35,934 bases of DNA from Pseudomonas sp. GM21 (GTDB lineage Bacteria; Pseudomonadota; Gammaproteobacteria; Pseudomonadales; Pseudomonadaceae). Both the position numbers and the translations under genes were made by a program. Shown here piece by piece: positions 8,888 through 15,720 of this stretch; position 1 is the stretch's first letter, and the number at the start of each line of letters is the position of its first letter. The stretch lies in the NCBI RefSeq assembly GCF_000282215.1, contig NZ_AKJS01000197.1, positions 1 through 35,934 on the forward strand, in the 5' to 3' direction. The notes below the pieces were generated by a model, which saw only the letters and a list, made by a program, of their open reading frames with translations, did not search any database and had not been told where the DNA came from.

Positions 8888-10474
8888 ATGCTAGCAGGAC
8901 TAACAGGAAATCCAGTATCAACCACCTACTCCACAGGAAGTGATGTTGCACAATTAGACCCGGTCAGCCATTGGGAAAAGAATGCCCCTCAAAATGAAGA
9001 TCGGAGTTATATCGCAAGTCAAATACGAGATGCATGCTCAACCGGAACTTTGGAGATATGCGCTTATGACATCTCTTCACTACCTCCACTTCCGAAAGAG
9101 TTGTCATCACTGACAATTCATTGTATCGGCGACAAACTAAGTTCGCTCCCACCCCTACCAAACGATTTAAAACAGCTAAAACTAATCAATATTCCAAACC
9201 TAGGAATACCATGTTTTCCAGAGAATCTAGAAGACATCACACTCATAAACTGCAAGAACATTGAATGTTTTCCTAAATTGCCTACTGGGCTATTGCACCT
9301 ATCAGTCGATAGCAATTTTGTGGTTCCTCTTCCAGAAGGATTGTTGACGCTAAAACTTGATGACTGCAATGGACTCTCAGCCATACCAAAACTACCTGAC
9401 AGTTTGAAAAAACTTCAGATATATAAGTGTAAAGACCTTGAGATATCAAGCCTTCCAAATAACTTAGAAGAAATCACTCTAGAAAAATTCAGTAATATTA
9501 AGCAACTAAAACTACCTGATGGATTATTGCGTTTTTCAGTCAATAACTATTTTGTGCCTGCGCTTCCAGAAGGATTGTTATCGCTTTCACTTGAGATTTG
9601 CGATGGACTTTCAGCTTTACCTGAACTACCTGACAGTTTGAAGACGCTGGAAATAAAATACTGCGACGAAGTAAAACTCCCTACAGAGCTGCCGAGCGAT
9701 CTCTCACAGATACTATTGTATTCAAGCAGTAGAACAGACTGGGACATACAACCACAAAACATTCCACCCAATGTCAATATTGCCACTAATGGCAAAGTCA
9801 TAATCAACCCGGAGTGCCTTAAATTTCCGGGTGAAACTTACGATAATACCTCTATCGATGCAGCCATGCATTTTCGCCCTGGAGATATAGTGTATGGCAC
9901 AGCGCATGGAAGGGGGCCAGTATTTCGCGCCATCAATATTTTAAATGATTTCTCAGATAAAGACATAGTAATGCAAAACACACTAACCAACGCAATTTGG
10001 GATAGCAGGTCTTTTTCGAAGTTTCGTTCAGACGAAGAAATCAAACAGACCTTAAATGACTATGATAGAGCGATGGATTTTAAAAGCTTCCTGGAAAACC
10101 ACGAAAGATACAACGTTACAAACATACAAAAGTTTAACACCCTTACCATCACAGAACGACTTTCAAAAACAAGTAAGGCGGGGCTTGAGTTCCAAACCAG
10201 CGTGCGAGAAAAATCGGTGATTTTTTGTGTGGACCATCTTGTAGACTCCATCCCAGATATTGCAAGTAAAAGCGGCCCTCATGGTCAGGCTATAACCGCA
10301 CATGAATTGCGCTGGATTTATCGACACCGCGACGATGATAATGTGAAAGAAAATGTTAAGTTTTTTTTACGCGGCGCTCCTGTTTCGCATGAGTCGGTTT
10401 TTTCATTGACTGGGTGGGATAAATATCAACCTAAATACACGACAAAAATACCAACTGATCACGTCGCTCTGTAG
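8888..10474 (+). CDS. leucine-rich-repeat protein, effector-like, with unknown C-terminal domain
   Basis: A 528-residue protein. Residues 1-28 are rich in Ser, Thr and Gly with no Sec signal. Residues about 29-58 (W-E-K-N-A-P, then E-D-R-S, then a helix ending R-D-A-C, then T-L-E-I) resemble the helical cap before the repeats of YopM/IpaH/SspH type III effectors. Residues about 59-285 are short LRRs of the L-P-x-L-P-x-x-L-x-x-L type, with an internal duplication. Residues 300-528 form a domain I cannot assign, containing F-C-V-D-H (446-450) and an H-E-L-R-W-I-Y-R-H-R block (472-481). There is no recognisable NEL ubiquitin-ligase domain. The start is set by AGAAGGAG seven bases before the ATG. 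The gene is far more AT-rich than its neighbours, so it was probably acquired. No type III genes lie in the window; delivery and target are unknown. Confidence 0.8.
   Translation: MLAGLTGNPVSTTYSTGSDVAQLDPVSHWEKNAPQNEDRSYIASQIRDACSTGTLEICAYDISSLPPLPKELSSLTIHCIGDKLSSLPPLPNDLKQLKLINIPNLGIPCFPENLEDITLINCKNIECFPKLPTGLLHLSVDSNFVVPLPEGLLTLKLDDCNGLSAIPKLPDSLKKLQIYKCKDLEISSLPNNLEEITLEKFSNIKQLKLPDGLLRFSVNNYFVPALPEGLLSLSLEICDGLSALPELPDSLKTLEIKYCDEVKLPTELPSDLSQILLYSSSRTDWDIQPQNIPPNVNIATNGKVIINPECLKFPGETYDNTSIDAAMHFRPGDIVYGTAHGRGPVFRAINILNDFSDKDIVMQNTLTNAIWDSRSFSKFRSDEEIKQTLNDYDRAMDFKSFLENHERYNVTNIQKFNTLTITERLSKTSKAGLEFQTSVREKSVIFCVDHLVDSIPDIASKSGPHGQAITAHELRWIYRHRDDDNVKENVKFFLRGAPVSHESVFSLTGWDKYQPKYTTKIPTDHVAL
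9212..9673 (+). repeat. tandem duplication of a 78-residue LRR block inside the LRR gene
   Basis: The segment 9212-9439 recurs at 9449-9673 with strong nucleotide and protein similarity. Paired landmarks are P-T-G-L-L / P-D-G-L-L, N-F-V-V-P-L-P-E-G-L-L / Y-F-V-P-A-L-P-E-G-L-L and L-P-D-S-L-K-K-L / L-P-D-S-L-K-T-L. Confidence 0.8.
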
Positions 10475-10889
10475 GGATCACCCCCAGAGGTGAAAAACGC
10501 AACCCTCTGTCAAACACACCTTGCGACTCCAACTATTTAAGGGCGATTGTGTCCGCGTATTTTTACTCGAACACAATCACCCTTGACGCTAGCAGCCCGA
10601 ATAATTAATACATCTTTGTATTTTTATCATGCTCAGCTTCGCCTGTTGACCAAACTGATAACTGACTCCGCCACCAAGCTAGTTGCGCACAACACGCAAT
10701 GCTTTGCGTACGTATTCAAACATTGCCCACAACAGGCTTTTGCCTAATATCCAATGTTTTGTTTTTAATAAGTTATTTCCAGTATATTTAGTAAAGCCAA
10801 GTCCTGCCTACTGATTTTGCCTGACTAACACTTTTTGTTGTCGTCTAGGTACAATCCGCCCCCCTACTTCGCTTTCCCAAGGATCCTCC
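10475..10889. other. AT-rich intergenic region between LRR gene and pnuC
   Basis: 415 bases with no convincing gene. An inverted repeat pairs 10541-10552 (GGGCGATTGTGT) with 10571-10582 across an 18-base loop, with one mismatch and no T run. A weaker 6-bp hairpin lies at 10485-10509. The last 100 bases should contain the pnuC promoter; an AAGGATCC ribosome site precedes the pnuC start. Confidence 0.45.
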
Positions 10890-11453
10890 ATGTCCGGGCT
10901 TGAACTGTTTGCCGCCGCCCTCGGTGTCATCGCCGTCTGGTTGACGGTCAAACAGAACCCTTGGTGCTGGCCGATCGGTCTGGTCATGGTGCTGCTTTAT
11001 AGCTGGATCTTTTTTGAGGTGAAGCTGTATTCGGACATGCTCCTGCAAGTGATCTACGCCGCGCTGCAGCTCTACGGCTGGCGGCAATGGACTCGCGCAG
11101 GCGAGGCGAATACCGGCCGGCAGGTCAGCCGGCTCGACGCAAAGTCGGTGGCCCTGTGCCTTGCTGTGGGCGCGCTGGGCAGTGTGCTGCTGGGCGCCGC
11201 CATGGCGCACTGGACCGATGCCGCCCAGCCATGGCTGGACGCCGCACTGACCGGCTTCAGCCTGGTCGCGCAGATGTGGATGGCGCAAAAACGCGTGCAA
11301 TGTTGGCCACTGTGGATCGCCGTTGACGTGATTTTTGTCGGGCTGTTCATCTATAAAGGCATGTACCTCACTTCTGTCCTCTATGCCTTGTTCCTTCTGC
11401 TGGCCGTGCTAGGCTGGCGTGAATGGCGTGCCGACCCGGCATTACGCGCATGA
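10890..11453 (+). CDS. pnuC: nicotinamide riboside transporter PnuC
   Basis: A 187-residue membrane protein with about seven hydrophobic segments and the two aromatic-rich PnuC half-motifs: N-P-W-C-W-P-I-G with Q-L-Y-G-W-R-Q-W in the first half, and W-P-L-W-I-A-V-D with L-G-W-R-E-W in the second. PnuC is a facilitator that takes up nicotinamide riboside, trapped inside by phosphorylation. The next gene overlaps its TGA by ATGA and encodes a NadR-type kinase, exactly the enzyme needed for that trapping. The start has AAGGATCC upstream at a normal distance. Confidence 0.92.
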   Translation: MSGLELFAAALGVIAVWLTVKQNPWCWPIGLVMVLLYSWIFFEVKLYSDMLLQVIYAALQLYGWRQWTRAGEANTGRQVSRLDAKSVALCLAVGALGSVLLGAAMAHWTDAAQPWLDAALTGFSLVAQMWMAQKRVQCWPLWIAVDVIFVGLFIYKGMYLTSVLYALFLLLAVLGWREWRADPALRA

Positions 11454-11974
11454 AGGTGCTGGTGCTCACGGGGCCTGAATCCAGTGGCAAAAGCTGGCTT
11501 TCGGGCGAGATTCACGCCAATTTCGGCGGCATTTTGGTCAATGAGTACGTTCGGCATTTCATCGACAGTAATGTGCGCAATACCTGCTACGATGATATTA
11601 CGTCGATAGCACATGGCCAGTTGGCTTGGGAAGATGAAGCACGAGCCCAACAGCCGTCACTGCTGATCCTCGATACACATCTCTTAAGCAATATCCTTTG
11701 GAGTCACACGTTGTTTGGCGGTTGCCCGACATGGATCGAGCAAGCACTGCTGGAGCGTCACTACGACTTGCATTTGCTGCTGAGCCCTGAGACCGTGGCT
11801 TGGCATGACGACGGCCAGCGTTGCCAACCGCAACTGGCAGAACGCCAGGCGTTTTTCCAGGCAAGCCGCCAATGGCTTGACCTGCACCGCCAGCCTTGTC
11901 AGGTACTGCAAGGTGATTGGAAACAGCGCAAGGATGAGGCATTTGAGGCTGTATCACGCTTGCTCACGGTGTGA
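11450..11974 (+). CDS. NadR-like nicotinamide riboside kinase (AAA P-loop)
   Basis: A 174-residue P-loop protein with Walker A G-P-E-S-S-G-K-S at residues 8-15, followed by the N-E-Y-V-R segment typical of the kinase half of NadR and an L-I-L-D-T Walker B-like strand. It corresponds to the ribosylnicotinamide kinase domain of NadR alone, without the helix-turn-helix and adenylyltransferase domains of enterobacterial NadR. It should convert imported nicotinamide riboside to NMN. The ATG overlaps the pnuC stop; a start nine codons earlier inside pnuC is less likely. Confidence 0.85.
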   Translation: MKVLVLTGPESSGKSWLSGEIHANFGGILVNEYVRHFIDSNVRNTCYDDITSIAHGQLAWEDEARAQQPSLLILDTHLLSNILWSHTLFGGCPTWIEQALLERHYDLHLLLSPETVAWHDDGQRCQPQLAERQAFFQASRQWLDLHRQPCQVLQGDWKQRKDEAFEAVSRLLTV

Positions 11975-12301
11975 CGAGGCGCGCCCTAGCGAAAATGTCC
12001 ATCCCTGAAACACCCAGCACCGCGCAGAACCGCGAGCTAAAGCGGTCCGGGCACTATAACCAGAAAATGTTAAATCACTGATACAACCTGCCTTCACCGA
12101 CTTTGGCGAGCAATCGCGCGAACATGGCCGGCGCGCTTGCGTGGGCGCTGTTTCAGTGGCGATACAGGAATGTTTTTATCACCTCAACATTCAAAGGCAA
12201 GTGACTGTTTTTATAGGAAGATCCAAAACCGGCACACCTTCTGCTCTATATATGGCAGCGCTGATAGGGCCAGCGCTCCACTTACAGAAGGAATTGCCGC
12301 T
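11975..12301 (+). other. fap upstream regulatory region and fapA leader
   Basis: 327 bases between the kinase gene and fapA. The proximal part holds the -24/-12 promoter listed separately and a short leader. The distal 230 bases are where an activator binding site would be expected; I could not pick out a convincing palindrome or a good IHF site by eye. Confidence 0.5.
12229..12245 (+). promoter_or_regulatory. sigma-54 (-24/-12) promoter of the fap operon
   Basis: CCGGCACACCTTCTGCT fits the RpoN consensus (TGGCAC-N5-TTGC) with invariant GG at 12231-12232 and GC at 12243-12244, separated by exactly 10 bases. Transcription would start near 12256, giving a leader of about 45 bases to the fapA GTG. 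Confidence 0.75.
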
Positions 12302-12757
12302 GTGGGGAAATTTGATAAAGGTATCTATAACTTCCTTATTATCGGATGTGCACTGGCCTCAAGTGTCAGCCTGACCGTACTGGCTGACTCTTTACCGGGT
12401 ACCAACGGGATCATAATCATCAAACGTGATGTTCAGACGCGAAACGCGACGATCCCTCCGTTGGTTCCGGACCCTGACCCCACAACCGTCAATGCCAATC
12501 CGTCCCAACATATCCTCAAACAAACGAACGAGTTGAGCGATGGTGACTTCGCCAACGTGGCCAGTGGTGCAGGCATCAATCGCCTGGTTGCTCAAGGCAC
12601 CAACAACCTGGGCGGCAATATCACCAACCAGACCCAGCTGACCAACCTCCCCGGTGGACGTTCGGGAAATGGCGGCAACGGCATTGCCAACATGGTCAAT
12701 TCAAGCGTCGCCAAAGGCCTGAGCCCAATGATGAACATATTGGGAGGCCAAAAATGA
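12302..12757 (+). CDS. fapA: FapA, functional amyloid chaperone/minor component
   Basis: A 151-residue exported protein, first gene of the fap operon. A signal peptide (G-K-F-D-K-G, then about 20 hydrophobic residues, ending V-L-A-D) is followed by a Pro-rich stretch (P-P-L-V-P-D-P-D-P) and an Asn/Gly-rich C-terminal half. FapA is known as a periplasmic factor that influences FapB/FapC composition and keeps FapC soluble. The start is GTG: AAGGAA lies eight bases upstream and it puts the signal peptide at the N-terminus, while the upstream-open frame to 12137 lies ahead of the promoter and is not coding. The stop overlaps the fapB ATG. Confidence 0.85.
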   Translation: MGKFDKGIYNFLIIGCALASSVSLTVLADSLPGTNGIIIIKRDVQTRNATIPPLVPDPDPTTVNANPSQHILKQTNELSDGDFANVASGAGINRLVAQGTNNLGGNITNQTQLTNLPGGRSGNGGNGIANMVNSSVAKGLSPMMNILGGQK

Positions 12758-13326
12758 CTCGTACGCTGCTGACTATCGCCATGTTCTGCAGTGCATCGAC
12801 CTTCGCCCAATCCCCCGTCGTCAACAACGCCAACATCGACGGTTCAGGTATGCAGTACCAGGGCAACCTCTCGGTCAACCAGGCAGCCGGTGATCAACAA
12901 CAACAGGCTAACGCCCGCGCCATCGCGGCTGGCCATGGAGCCAGCGCGACCACCCAGATTCGCCAACGGTTGCGCTCCCCTGTCGACCCCGAGATGGATG
13001 CCCGGTCCAGCATCCAGGGCGACTCCTTCAGTCATGGCAACGGCATCCTGGGTGTCAACCAAAGCACCGGTGCCAGTAACCAGCAAGCCAACGCACTGCG
13101 TATCAGTATCGGTACGCAGCCGGAAAGTATCGACGACAGCGTCCTCATGCAACAGAACGTGGCGCTGTTCAACAACTTTGATCCAACTGACCCTGCAGCA
13201 GGCTATCGCCAAGTCACTACTAGTGACCAGGCCTTCACTGGTAGTCGTGGGGTAATTCAGTTGAATCAGAGCGCCGGGGTGGGAAACCGAATGGCAAACA
13301 CTCTGAGCGTACGGGTCGCGGATTGA
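12754..13326 (+). CDS. fapB: FapB, minor amyloid subunit (nucleator)
   Basis: A 190-residue exported protein with a signal peptide ending F-A-Q. Three imperfect amyloid repeats are visible around G-N-L-S-V-N-Q-A-A-G-D-Q-Q-Q-Q-A-N, G-I-L-G-V-N-Q-S-T-G-A-S-N-Q-Q-A-N and G-V-I-Q-L-N-Q-S-A-G-V-G-N-R-M-A-N, separated by linkers. This is the FapB/FapC repeat architecture; FapB is thought to nucleate FapC fibres. ATGA overlap with fapA implies translational coupling. The only cysteine is in the signal peptide, so the mature protein has none. Confidence 0.92.
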   Translation: MTRTLLTIAMFCSASTFAQSPVVNNANIDGSGMQYQGNLSVNQAAGDQQQQANARAIAAGHGASATTQIRQRLRSPVDPEMDARSSIQGDSFSHGNGILGVNQSTGASNQQANALRISIGTQPESIDDSVLMQQNVALFNNFDPTDPAAGYRQVTTSDQAFTGSRGVIQLNQSAGVGNRMANTLSVRVAD

Positions 13327-13377
13327 CCCTAGTAGGTAAGAACAACACTTAACCTAAAACAAGTACGGAGAATCACC

Positions 13378-14943
13378 ATGAAACCTTCAATGGCAATAAG
13401 GCCTCTGGTTTTCGCAATTGCTGCGGTCATGGCTGTTGCTGTACAAGCTGCCCCGCGTCACCATAATCATGACAACGATGATGACAACAACGGTGGCCAA
13501 CAAAACAACCAACCTCCTCGTCCAACAATGATCCCTATCAGCGCGACGGCCAATGCGAACGATAGGCAACGCAGTACTGGCAACACCATCCGTAACGAAG
13601 GGACTATCAACTCAGCCGAGATGAGCAGTTCTGGCGACGGCACAAGCGGCAACGTTGGCGTCAACGTGGCTGCAGGCTCTGGCAACCAGCAAGACAACGC
13701 AGCCGCCATCGCAAACGCTGCCTCCGACTCGAGTCTTGATAACAGCTTCGTGTTCGGTACTTCCGTTGCCACGGCTAGCGTTATTCAATCCAGCAACAAT
13801 AACAGGGTCAACAACTACGGAAGCACCAACACTGCCACGATGAGCGGATCGGGCAATAGCGGCAGCGGCAATATGGGTATCAACATTGCTGGTGGCGACC
13901 TTAACCAGCAGAAAAATACCATGGCAATTGCCAACTCCAATGCTCCATTGGGTAACGCAAGAGCTACCGCTTCTGCCGATCAAAACGGTCCTGGCCTGAC
14001 AGTCAACAACAACGCCGATCGCACCTACCGCGTAGATACGATCACCGTTACCAACACCGCCAGCGGTAGTTTCTCTCGAGAAAATGCGTTCGAGCTCAGC
14101 GGCAGTCAAAGCGCTTCTTCGGGCTGGAACGCCGCCGGTGCAAAAAGCAACAGTGCCAGCGGCTCCCTTAACGTGGCTGTAAGCGGCGCCAAGAGCAGCA
14201 GTGCCAGCGGTTCCAACAACAGTGCTTCGAGCAGCACCCACAGCAGCAGTGCCAGCGGTACCAACAGCAGCGCTTCGAGCGGCACCAACAGCAGCAATGC
14301 CAGCGGTACCAACAGCAGCAATGCCAGCGGTTCTAATAATGCTGCTTTGAGCGCTTCGTTGAACGCTAGCCTGGACGCGGCGGCGGCAGCTTCCAACTCC
14401 ACTACCTTCGGCAATCGCACCCGCAGCAGCAGTTCCGAGGCATCGTTAAACGCTTCGCTGGGTGCAAATGTTGACGCATCGCTAAACACTTCGTTCGACC
14501 GTTCGCGCGACTCCTCGTTCGACAGGTCGCGTGATTCCTCGTTCGACAGATCGCGCGAATCCTCGTTCGACAGAACCCGCGACTCCGCGTCCAGCAGTTC
14601 GCACGAATCTTCGTACGACAAATCGAAAGACTCGTCTTTCAGTAAATCGCTCGATGCATCGTATGAAAAAGCCAGCGCCTCGGCGTACGAAAAATCGGGC
14701 AGTAAATCGTCCGAGTCTGAGTTCGCCAAACAGGGAGGCTTCAGTGAAAGCAGCTCCTATGATTTGAGCAACACCTACTCTTATCAAGTGCTGACTCCAA
14801 CTGGCTGGGCAAACCCTGTGACCAACACTGCAACTCTGAGCGGTTCGGTGAATGGCGGCAGTGGCAACCTGGGTGTCAACGTAGCTGCTGGTGTGGGTAA
14901 CCAACAAAGCAACTCGCTGGCCATTTCCAACCAATCGTTCTAA
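13378..14943 (+). CDS. fapC: FapC, major functional amyloid subunit
   Basis: A 521-residue exported fibre subunit. The signal peptide ends near A-V-Q-A (24), followed by a His/Asp/Asn-rich segment (28-46). Amyloid repeats: R1 about 74-113, R2 about 148-188, R3 about 482-521, each carrying G-V-N-V-A-A-G-x-x-N-Q-Q-x-N or a close variant (G-I-N-I-A-G-G in R2). Linker 1 is about 34 residues. Linker 2 is about 290: a Ser/Asn/Gly tract (S-A-S-G-x-N-S-S units, about 257-320), then an Ala/Asn/Leu tract, then four F-D-R-S-R-D-S-S octapeptides (373-404) grading into related charged repeats. There is no cysteine anywhere. Linker 2 length varies among pseudomonads; this is a long form. ACGGAG precedes the start and a strong terminator follows. 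Confidence 0.93.
   Translation: MKPSMAIRPLVFAIAAVMAVAVQAAPRHHNHDNDDDNNGGQQNNQPPRPTMIPISATANANDRQRSTGNTIRNEGTINSAEMSSSGDGTSGNVGVNVAAGSGNQQDNAAAIANAASDSSLDNSFVFGTSVATASVIQSSNNNRVNNYGSTNTATMSGSGNSGSGNMGINIAGGDLNQQKNTMAIANSNAPLGNARATASADQNGPGLTVNNNADRTYRVDTITVTNTASGSFSRENAFELSGSQSASSGWNAAGAKSNSASGSLNVAVSGAKSSSASGSNNSASSSTHSSSASGTNSSASSGTNSSNASGTNSSNASGSNNAALSASLNASLDAAAAASNSTTFGNRTRSSSSEASLNASLGANVDASLNTSFDRSRDSSFDRSRDSSFDRSRESSFDRTRDSASSSSHESSYDKSKDSSFSKSLDASYEKASASAYEKSGSKSSESEFAKQGGFSESSSYDLSNTYSYQVLTPTGWANPVTNTATLSGSVNGGSGNLGVNVAAGVGNQQSNSLAISNQSF
14152..14338 (+). repeat. Ser/Asn/Gly coding repeats in fapC linker 2
   Basis: Imperfect 24-30 base units such as AGCGGTACCAACAGCAGC recur in tandem and encode S-G-T-N-S-S-N-A blocks. 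The two units around 14280-14330 are almost identical, a sign of recent slippage expansion. Confidence 0.7.
14494..14589 (+). repeat. four 24-base F-D-R-S-R-D-S-S coding repeats in fapC
   Basis: Four consecutive 24-base units encode F-D-R-S-R-D-S-S, the same again, F-D-R-S-R-E-S-S and F-D-R-T-R-D-S-A. Related but more diverged units (Y-D-K-S-K-D-S-S, Y-E-K-A-S) continue to about 14700. Confidence 0.85.
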
Positions 14944-14956
14944 ATGCTAGCTCTGG

Positions 14957-14980
14957 AGGCCCCCTTATGGGGGCCTTTTT
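14957..14980 (+). terminator. intrinsic terminator between fapC and fapD
   Basis: AGGCCCCC (14957-14964), TTAT loop, GGGGGCCT (14969-14976) and a T run to 14980. It lies 13 bases after the fapC stop and before fapD, inside the operon. Confidence 0.85.
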
Positions 14981-15004
14981 AAAACAACCAGAAGGCGTTC
15001 AACC

Positions 15005-15685
15005 ATGCGTATCATCGCCTTGGCATTTTTGCTTTGCGTGGCCAGCGTGAGCGAGGCTGCACAAATGCCGTTATCCGTCCTGCCTGGCGGCGCGGTGGTG
15101 TACAAGCCGATCCAAAGCATCCGCGAGCGTAAATTTGCCGACCTGGTCCAACAGAAAACCGACTTCAGTTGCGGCGCAGCTGCGCTGGCGACCATTTTGC
15201 GCCAGGCCTACTGGCTGGACGTGAATGAAGAACAAGTCATCGAAGGCATGCTGGCTCAATCCGATCATGATCTTGTCCGCGTTCAGGGCTTCTCGATGCT
15301 CGACATGAAGCGTTACGTGGAAAGTATCGGCATGCGGGCCCGTGGTTATCGGGTATCGACGGAGACGTTGAACGAAATCAAAATTCCGGTTGTGGTCCTC
15401 TTGGATATCCGTGGCTACAAACATTTTGTGGTCATGCAAAGAGTGCATCAGGGCTGGGTCTATATCGGAGATCCGGTACTTGGCCATAAACGCTACAAAG
15501 TCGACGACTTTGTCAAAGGCTGGAACGGCATCATCTTTGCCGTCATTGGCCAGGGCTACGACAAGACCAATGCGCTGCTCGACCCGCCCCTGCCACTAAC
15601 CGCCAGGAATCGCGTCAACACCTTCAACCCGGTGCAAGACGCAGAATTGATGGATTTCGGATTCATTCAAAGCGACTTCTTCTAA
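15005..15685 (+). CDS. fapD: FapD, C39-family cysteine protease
   Basis: A 226-residue exported protein with a signal peptide ending S-E-A-A. It has the peptidase C39 fold: Q50 (oxyanion), C56 in T-D-F-S-C-G-A-A-A, H140 in Y-K-H-F-V-V and D156 in I-G-D-P. C39 enzymes normally process double-glycine leaders within ABC exporters; FapD is free-standing, periplasmic, and needed for fibre export or assembly. All catalytic positions are intact. It lies downstream of the internal terminator, so expression probably depends on read-through or a weak local promoter. Confidence 0.92.
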   Translation: MRIIALAFLLCVASVSEAAQMPLSVLPGGAVVYKPIQSIRERKFADLVQQKTDFSCGAAALATILRQAYWLDVNEEQVIEGMLAQSDHDLVRVQGFSMLDMKRYVESIGMRARGYRVSTETLNEIKIPVVVLLDIRGYKHFVVMQRVHQGWVYIGDPVLGHKRYKVDDFVKGWNGIIFAVIGQGYDKTNALLDPPLPLTARNRVNTFNPVQDAELMDFGFIQSDFF

Positions 15686-15699
15686 TAACAAGGAGCACG

Positions 15700-15720
15700 A
15701 TGCTCCGGGAGCACCCATGA
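15700..15720 (+). CDS. possible six-codon minicistron ahead of fapE
   Basis: ATG at 15700 with AAGGAG six bases upstream begins a frame M-L-R-E-H-P ending at TGA 15718-15720, which overlaps the fapE ATG as ATGA. The segment also forms a GGAGCA-CGA-TGCTCC hairpin (15692-15706). It may couple or tune fapE translation, or be chance. Confidence 0.3.
   Translation: MLREHP

Noticed and set aside
10220..10250. C-x-D motif (F-C-V-D) as the NEL ubiquitin-ligase active site
   Set aside because: In IpaH-type enzymes the catalytic Cys lies early in the C-terminal domain with other conserved blocks; here it is near the end and those blocks are absent.
10541..10582. Inverted repeat as an intrinsic terminator or riboswitch for pnuC
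   Set aside because: The loop is long, there is no T run, and no known riboswitch consensus is visible; kept only as an inverted repeat.
12137..12301. Longer FapA starting at 12137
   Set aside because: The extension crosses the -24/-12 promoter and would bury the signal peptide; GTG at 12302 has a good ribosome site.
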